Positions 60,028 to 64,000 of a DNA stretch of 64,000 nucleotides are shown here, in pieces. This stretch comes from Burkholderia sp. Bp8963 (GTDB taxonomy: Bacteria; Pseudomonadota; Gammaproteobacteria; Burkholderiales; Burkholderiaceae). The stretch is taken from contig NZ_QTQP01000016.1 in assembly GCF_003854275.1 (NCBI RefSeq), positions 1 to 64,000 on the forward strand. The letters run 5' to 3'. How positions within the stretch are numbered: the first letter of the stretch is position 1; every line of letters starts with the position of its first letter. The notes below the pieces were generated by a model. That model was not told where the DNA came from. It searched no databases and saw only the letters and a program-made list of their open reading frames with translations. The translations under genes and the position numbers were made by a program.

Positions 60028-61313
60028 AGCGCGGCGCCGATGTACGAACCAGGCTGCGCGCCCGGCGGGCACGCGAAGATCGCGCTGCCGACGTGCGTCG
60101 TGTACTGGTTCATGATGTCCAGCTTCGAGAGCTTCTCGTTGATCGGGATGAAGCCCTTCCGCGGGTCGCGCTGGTGCGCGACGAACATCAGCCCCGCGTC
60201 GTACTCGGTCTGCTGGCGCCACGGCGGCCAGCGCTCGATGTAGAAGTTCGTGCTGTCGTTGTACGAATACGCGCGGCGCAGGATCTGCGCGCCGTTGTTC
60301 AGTTGCGGCGACGCGAGGCGCGCATGCGAGTTGTCGGGGATCACGGCGTTGCCGTCCTTGTCGACCGCGTCGAGATCGAGCGGCTCGAACTCGTGCTTCT
60401 GGCCGAGCGGCGCGCCGCTGTACTTGTGGCGGCCCACCACCTGTTCCTGGAAGCCGAGCTCCGTGTTGTCCCAGTGCTCGAGCGTGATGCGGATCCGGCG
60501 CACGACCGTGTAGGTGCCGCCGTTCATCCACGCGGGGCCTTCGCTGCCGGCCCACACGAATTCGTTCATCGCGGCCGGATCGGACATCGACGGATTCATC
60601 GTGCCGTCCTTGAAGCCCATCAGGTTGCGCGGCGTCTCGCCGGGCTTGCCCGACGTGAAGCCCGCCTGGCCCCAGCGCATCTGTGCGGCCTTCGCGCCGA
60701 GGCGTGCAAGCTGGCGCACCGCGTGGAACGCGACCTGCGCGTCGTCCGCACAGGCCTGGATGAACAGGTCGCCACCGGTCTTCTCGGGCAGCAACTGGTC
60801 GCCGTTGAAGCGCGGCAGGTCGACGAGCGCGGCGGGGCGGTGCTTCGCGAGGCCGTAGCGGTCCTTGCCGGCGACCGCGAACATGCCGGGGCCGAAGCCG
60901 AACGTGATCGTCAGCCGCGCGGGGCCGAGGCCGAGTGCATCGCCGCCATCGGCCGGCGCGACCTCGTCGCCGCCCGTCGTGACGAGCGGCTGCGCGGTGT
61001 CGCCGCGCGTCATCCGCGCGGCAGCGTCGGTCCAGGTTTTCAGCAGCGCGATCACGTCCGCGCGCTGGGGCGTCGTCAGGTCGAGCGCTGCGAAATACGC
61101 GTGGCGCTGCTGCGGCGTCGTGATGCCGCCCTGGTGCTTGCCGTAGAACGGCTCGATGCCGTCGTGCGGGGAGGAGGGTGCTGATGCGGGCGCATCGGCT
61201 GCCTTCGCAGCCGGCATCGACGCCGCCGCGAGGCCCGCGGCCACCGCGGCGCCGCCGGCCTTCAGGAAGCCGCGTCGCGCGGGACGCGGCGGCTGCTTGG
61301 TTTCGTCTGCCAT
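60015..61313 (-). CDS. Tat-exported DyP-type haem peroxidase, EfeB/deferrochelatase-like
   Basis: A 432-residue haem enzyme. The Tat signal has RRGFLK at residues 13-18 and a cleavage site after AAKAA. Typical DyP residues are Asp236 in the GFKDG motif, the proximal His330 in DNSHARLASP and Arg near the end of the haem pocket; the numbers line up closely with E. coli EfeB (Asp235, His329). EfeB removes iron from haem or oxidises substrates with peroxide at the periplasmic side. Here it is in an operon with ferric ABC genes, a beta-propeller protein and OprB, instead of EfeUO. Confidence 0.92.
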   Translation of the reverse strand: MADETKQPPRPARRGFLKAGGAAVAAGLAAASMPAAKAADAPASAPSSPHDGIEPFYGKHQGGITTPQQRHAYFAALDLTTPQRADVIALLKTWTDAAARMTRGDTAQPLVTTGGDEVAPADGGDALGLGPARLTITFGFGPGMFAVAGKDRYGLAKHRPAALVDLPRFNGDQLLPEKTGGDLFIQACADDAQVAFHAVRQLARLGAKAAQMRWGQAGFTSGKPGETPRNLMGFKDGTMNPSMSDPAAMNEFVWAGSEGPAWMNGGTYTVVRRIRITLEHWDNTELGFQEQVVGRHKYSGAPLGQKHEFEPLDLDAVDKDGNAVIPDNSHARLASPQLNNGAQILRRAYSYNDSTNFYIERWPPWRQQTEYDAGLMFVAHQRDPRKGFIPINEKLSKLDIMNQYTTHVGSAIFACPPGAQPGSYIGAALFDA

Positions 61314-61324
61314 GATCGGTTCCG

Positions 61325-62470
61325 TTACTTCGCGAGCATCAGCGTGTTGACGTCGTCCGCGACGTAATAGAAGCCGTCGCCTTCGGGCGTCATCGCGATA
61401 CCGAACAGGTTGCCGTTGCCGGGAGGCGTCTGCGCCTTGTCGGTATTGATCCAGCGTGCGTAGAGCTGTTTGCCGGCGGCCGGGTCGATCTCGACGACCT
61501 GGCCGTTCTGCGCGTTGGTCGCGAGCAGGTGGCCGTTCGGCGCGGTCGCGAGCGCGAGCGGGCGGCGCAGGAAGCCGTCGGCGGTGACCTGGCGGCCGAC
61601 GCCCGCGCTGGTGTCGCGCGTGAGCGGGTCGTCGATCTCGACGATGCGGTTGCCGATCGCGTCCGACACGTACAGCTTCTTCTGGTCGCCGGACAGTGCG
61701 AGGCCGGTCGGGCCGACCAGGAACACGCCCTTGTCGGCCTGTGCGCCGAGGCCGCTCGCGACCACCGTTTCCTGCCTGATCACGGGCGGCTTGCCGGCCG
61801 GCACGTCGAGGTCGAGACGCAGCACGGTCGCCTGCTTGTAGACGGGCGGGTTGCCGTCGGCGCCGCCGACGCCGAAGCCGGCCATGCTGACGAACAGCGT
61901 CGCGCTGTCGCCGCGGTCGACTACAGCCATGTTGCCCCACGGGTCGTTGATGTTCGGGGTCGACCACGTCGACGCGATCTTGCCGTGCGGATCGAGCACG
62001 ACCAGGCAGCCGGCGCCCTTCGTATTGGTCGTGCCGTCGTTGCTCGGCGTGCTGCCGACGATCACCCAGCCGGACTTCAGCATCGTCATCGCGGTCGACA
62101 GGCCGACGCCGCCCGGGCACGCCTTCAGGTCGCGCGGAATCGACGCGAACAGGCTCAGTTGCTTCGTCGACGGGCGATAGTCGACGATCGTGCTGCCGGT
62201 GCCCTGCAGGTTCGCGGCGTTGTTGAAGTTGTCGACGAGCACGTCGCCTTGCTGGATCGTGCCGGCCGATACCGGCGCGACCGCGATCGCGTACGGGTTC
62301 TGGTCGCCGTTGTCGGGGACGGTGTTGACGAGCGTCGCGTGGCGATGCAGCGTCTCGAGGAAGCCTTGCGGCTCGGCGTGCGCGACGGCGGCGGCGACGA
62401 GCGCCGCCGTGACCGTCGCGCCCGTCGCGATGCGGCGAAGAGGTGCGAACAGCGGTGCGAAGTCGATCAT
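61325..62470 (-). CDS. Exported NHL/SMP-30-like beta-propeller protein
   Basis: A 381-residue exported protein with a signal peptide of about 31 residues (VTAALVAAAVAHA/E). The rest is a beta-propeller: repeated units such as ALSGDQKKLYVSDAIGNRIVEIDDPL, ALATAPNGHLLATNAQNGQVVEIDP and GIAMTPEGDGFYYVADDVN are typical of NHL/SMP-30 blades. No catalytic or metal residues of lactonases can be assigned by eye. It lies 11 bases before the peroxidase gene and 71 bases after the porin, so it probably acts in the same periplasmic iron or haem process. Confidence 0.82.
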   Translation of the reverse strand: MIDFAPLFAPLRRIATGATVTAALVAAAVAHAEPQGFLETLHRHATLVNTVPDNGDQNPYAIAVAPVSAGTIQQGDVLVDNFNNAANLQGTGSTIVDYRPSTKQLSLFASIPRDLKACPGGVGLSTAMTMLKSGWVIVGSTPSNDGTTNTKGAGCLVVLDPHGKIASTWSTPNINDPWGNMAVVDRGDSATLFVSMAGFGVGGADGNPPVYKQATVLRLDLDVPAGKPPVIRQETVVASGLGAQADKGVFLVGPTGLALSGDQKKLYVSDAIGNRIVEIDDPLTRDTSAGVGRQVTADGFLRRPLALATAPNGHLLATNAQNGQVVEIDPAAGKQLYARWINTDKAQTPPGNGNLFGIAMTPEGDGFYYVADDVNTLMLAK

Positions 62471-62541
62471 GTGAATCTCCTGGGTGGCGCGCCGCCGGGC
62501 GGCGCGCGAAAAGCGGTGGGCGTTCGCGCGGCGTGCGGACG

Positions 62542-63966
62542 TCAGAACGTGATGACCGTGCGCGCGCCGAGCACGAACGTGTTGCGCAGCGGCTGGGTCG
62601 GGTCGTTCGGGTTCTGGCCGGCGCCTGCGTTGAACGTGTACTGCGCGTCCGCCGCGATCACCCACCACGGGTTGACCTGGTACTGGTAGGTCGCCTCGAC
62701 GGCCGTCTCGCGGGTGCGCACGCCGTACGGGCCGCCCGAGAACGCGAGCTGGTCGCGGTCGAGCGACGTAACGTGGTTGCCGACCTGGATGTAGGTGACC
62801 GCAAGCCCGACGCTGTCGTTGTCGCGGCCTTCGAACGGCGCCTTCAGCACGACGCCCGCGTTCGCCGCGAAGCTCACGAGGTTGCGGTCGCCGGGCGCGC
62901 CCATCACGCGCGCGAACACGCCGAGGCTCTTCGCGCCGCTCGGGTCCGGACGCCAGACCATCTGGTCGGCCACCGCGTAGAAGCTGTAGTTGCCGTGGTG
63001 CGGCTGCGCGATGCCGTTCGAAGCCGGATCGGCGAGCGACAGGCCGTCGGTGCCCGTCCGCGGGTCGTCGAAGCGGCCGTTGTGATACCAGACGCCGATC
63101 TTGTAGGTGCCGGGCAGCCCGTTCGAATGGCCGGTGTCCATCTCGCCGTCGGACGGCTGGTTCAGCGCGTACTGCAGCTCGCCGATATAGAGCGCGCCGT
63201 TGTGCAGGTTGAAGTTCGTGCCGCTCAGGTTGTTCGGGTCGTTGCCGAGCGGATCGCCGTCGAACACGCCCGCGAGCGCGGTGAGCTTCGGCGTGAGCTG
63301 CGCGCGCACGCGCACGCCGAGGCCCGCGAGCGGATACGCGGGGCCGCCGTTCGGCAGGTCGTACGACGGCAGCGCGGGCCAGCCGAACATCGTGTTGATG
63401 AACGTGTTCGCGTAGGTGCTGACCATGAATTCCTGGTCGAGGCTCTGCTGGCCGATCTTCACGTCGACGCGCTTGTCGAGGAACGACTGCTGGTACCACA
63501 GCTCCCAGAGGCGCGTCGTGTCCTGCGCCTCGATGCCGCTCGCGGTGTTCAGCGTGCCGAGGTTGGTCTGGCTGAGGTTGCGGCCGTGGATCTGCAGCGC
63601 GCTGACGTTGAACGTGCCGCCCGGTAGGCCGATCGCCTTCTGCGTGTCGACCGACAGCGTCGCGGTGGTCAGGCCGTCGTAGGTGCCGCCGCGGTTCAGG
63701 CCGCCGCGCAGGTTCGCGAGGTATTCGCTGGTTTCGGTGATCTGCAGCGTCGCACCGTACTTGCCGAGCCACGGGCGGATGCCGCCCATGTCGCCGAGCA
63801 GGGTCTGGCGGGTCCAGATACCGGTCCACATGTTGGTCGGCTTCGCCTGGATCGCGAGATCGGCCTCCGGGGCCTCCGGCTGCGCGTCGACGGACGTGTC
63901 GGCGAACGCGGCGGCGCTGACGAGCGACACGCACGCGAACAGGGCCGCGCGAGCGGCGGGCCGCAT
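62542..63966 (-). CDS. OprB-family outer membrane porin
   Basis: A 474-residue outer membrane protein; signal peptide about 22 residues (ALFACVSLVSAAAFA/D). It belongs to the OprB carbohydrate-selective porins: WTRQTLLGDMGGIRPWLGKYGATLQI near the start, then repeated aromatic strands with GLNRGGTYDGLTTATLSVDTQKA and the ending RNTFVLGARTVITF, with Phe at the C-terminus as usual for outer membrane barrels. It is the first gene of the leftward operon, so its cargo is likely related to the iron system. The start is 34 bases from the window edge, and an in-frame start further upstream outside the window is possible. Confidence 0.9.
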   Translation of the reverse strand: MRPAARAALFACVSLVSAAAFADTSVDAQPEAPEADLAIQAKPTNMWTGIWTRQTLLGDMGGIRPWLGKYGATLQITETSEYLANLRGGLNRGGTYDGLTTATLSVDTQKAIGLPGGTFNVSALQIHGRNLSQTNLGTLNTASGIEAQDTTRLWELWYQQSFLDKRVDVKIGQQSLDQEFMVSTYANTFINTMFGWPALPSYDLPNGGPAYPLAGLGVRVRAQLTPKLTALAGVFDGDPLGNDPNNLSGTNFNLHNGALYIGELQYALNQPSDGEMDTGHSNGLPGTYKIGVWYHNGRFDDPRTGTDGLSLADPASNGIAQPHHGNYSFYAVADQMVWRPDPSGAKSLGVFARVMGAPGDRNLVSFAANAGVVLKAPFEGRDNDSVGLAVTYIQVGNHVTSLDRDQLAFSGGPYGVRTRETAVEATYQYQVNPWWVIAADAQYTFNAGAGQNPNDPTQPLRNTFVLGARTVITF

Positions 63967-64000
63967 CCGCGTGCTGACGCGGTTCCGGTCGGGCGATGCA

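Overview
The window is a very GC-rich, densely coded piece of a beta-proteobacterial chromosome. The protein content and order (glyA-nrdR followed by minor pilins, hmgA-fahA with a DUF2783 gene, xdhABC, a PHB-oligomer hydrolase, a secondary flhDC) point to Burkholderia sensu stricto, most likely the B. cepacia complex. That assignment is inferred from gene content; no 16S or tRNA gene is present to fix it. I saw no rRNA, tRNA, CRISPR array, insertion sequence, integrase or attachment site.

Layout. 1-6.2 kb: the end of glyA, nrdR, a five-gene overlapping type IV minor-pilin operon (fimT-pilV-pilW-pilX-pilE type), a leftward set of three small envelope proteins (DUF3318, holin-like, DUF883) and a 1-Cys peroxiredoxin. 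6.2-9.6 kb: glutaryl-CoA dehydrogenase divergent from an IclR regulator with a perfect palindrome between them, a remnant of a GFA-family gene and a degenerate EAL protein. 9.9-15.9 kb: a homogentisate operon (flavin hydroxylase, DUF2783 small protein, aromatic-acid transporter, hmgA, fahA) ending in a good hairpin. 16-27 kb: MFS and DMT transporters, a BluB-like nitroreductase, D-lactate dehydrogenase-like protein, LysR and AraC regulators and a class V aminotransferase. 27.3-32 kb: xdhABC, in which XdhC has lost its usual N-terminal domain. 32-44 kb: LysR, HCCA isomerase-like protein, a TAXI binding protein, BON protein, PHB-oligomer hydrolase, a lipoprotein S10 peptidase, TSUP and DHA2 exporters, FrnE-like oxidoreductase. 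44.9-49.1 kb: a D-amino-acid locus resembling dauBAR, with a DauR-like regulator, an ornithine-cyclodeaminase/mu-crystallin protein, a periplasmic binding protein and an FAD oxidase, arranged around two matching palindromes. 49.6-54.7 kb: a repeat-rich secreted protein, then an ECF sigma/anti-sigma operon with a secreted protein, cupredoxin, LolA-like and SRPBCC proteins. 55.0-56.1 kb: flhDC without motility neighbours. 56.2-64 kb: a six-gene leftward operon (OprB porin, beta-propeller, Tat-exported DyP peroxidase, ferric-binding protein, permease, ATPase) that looks like an iron-acquisition module.

Functionally the window is mostly catabolism and transport: lysine/tryptophan breakdown via glutaryl-CoA, aromatic breakdown via homogentisate, purines via xanthine dehydrogenase, PHB oligomers, and D-/basic amino acids, combined with surface and stress functions. 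The most useful leads are the paired operators of the dau-like locus, the repeat protein, the flavin hydroxylase/DUF2783 pair feeding homogentisate, the domain-deleted XdhC, the orphan flhDC, and the porin-peroxidase-ferric ABC operon. All functional calls rest on motif recognition by eye; no database search was run.
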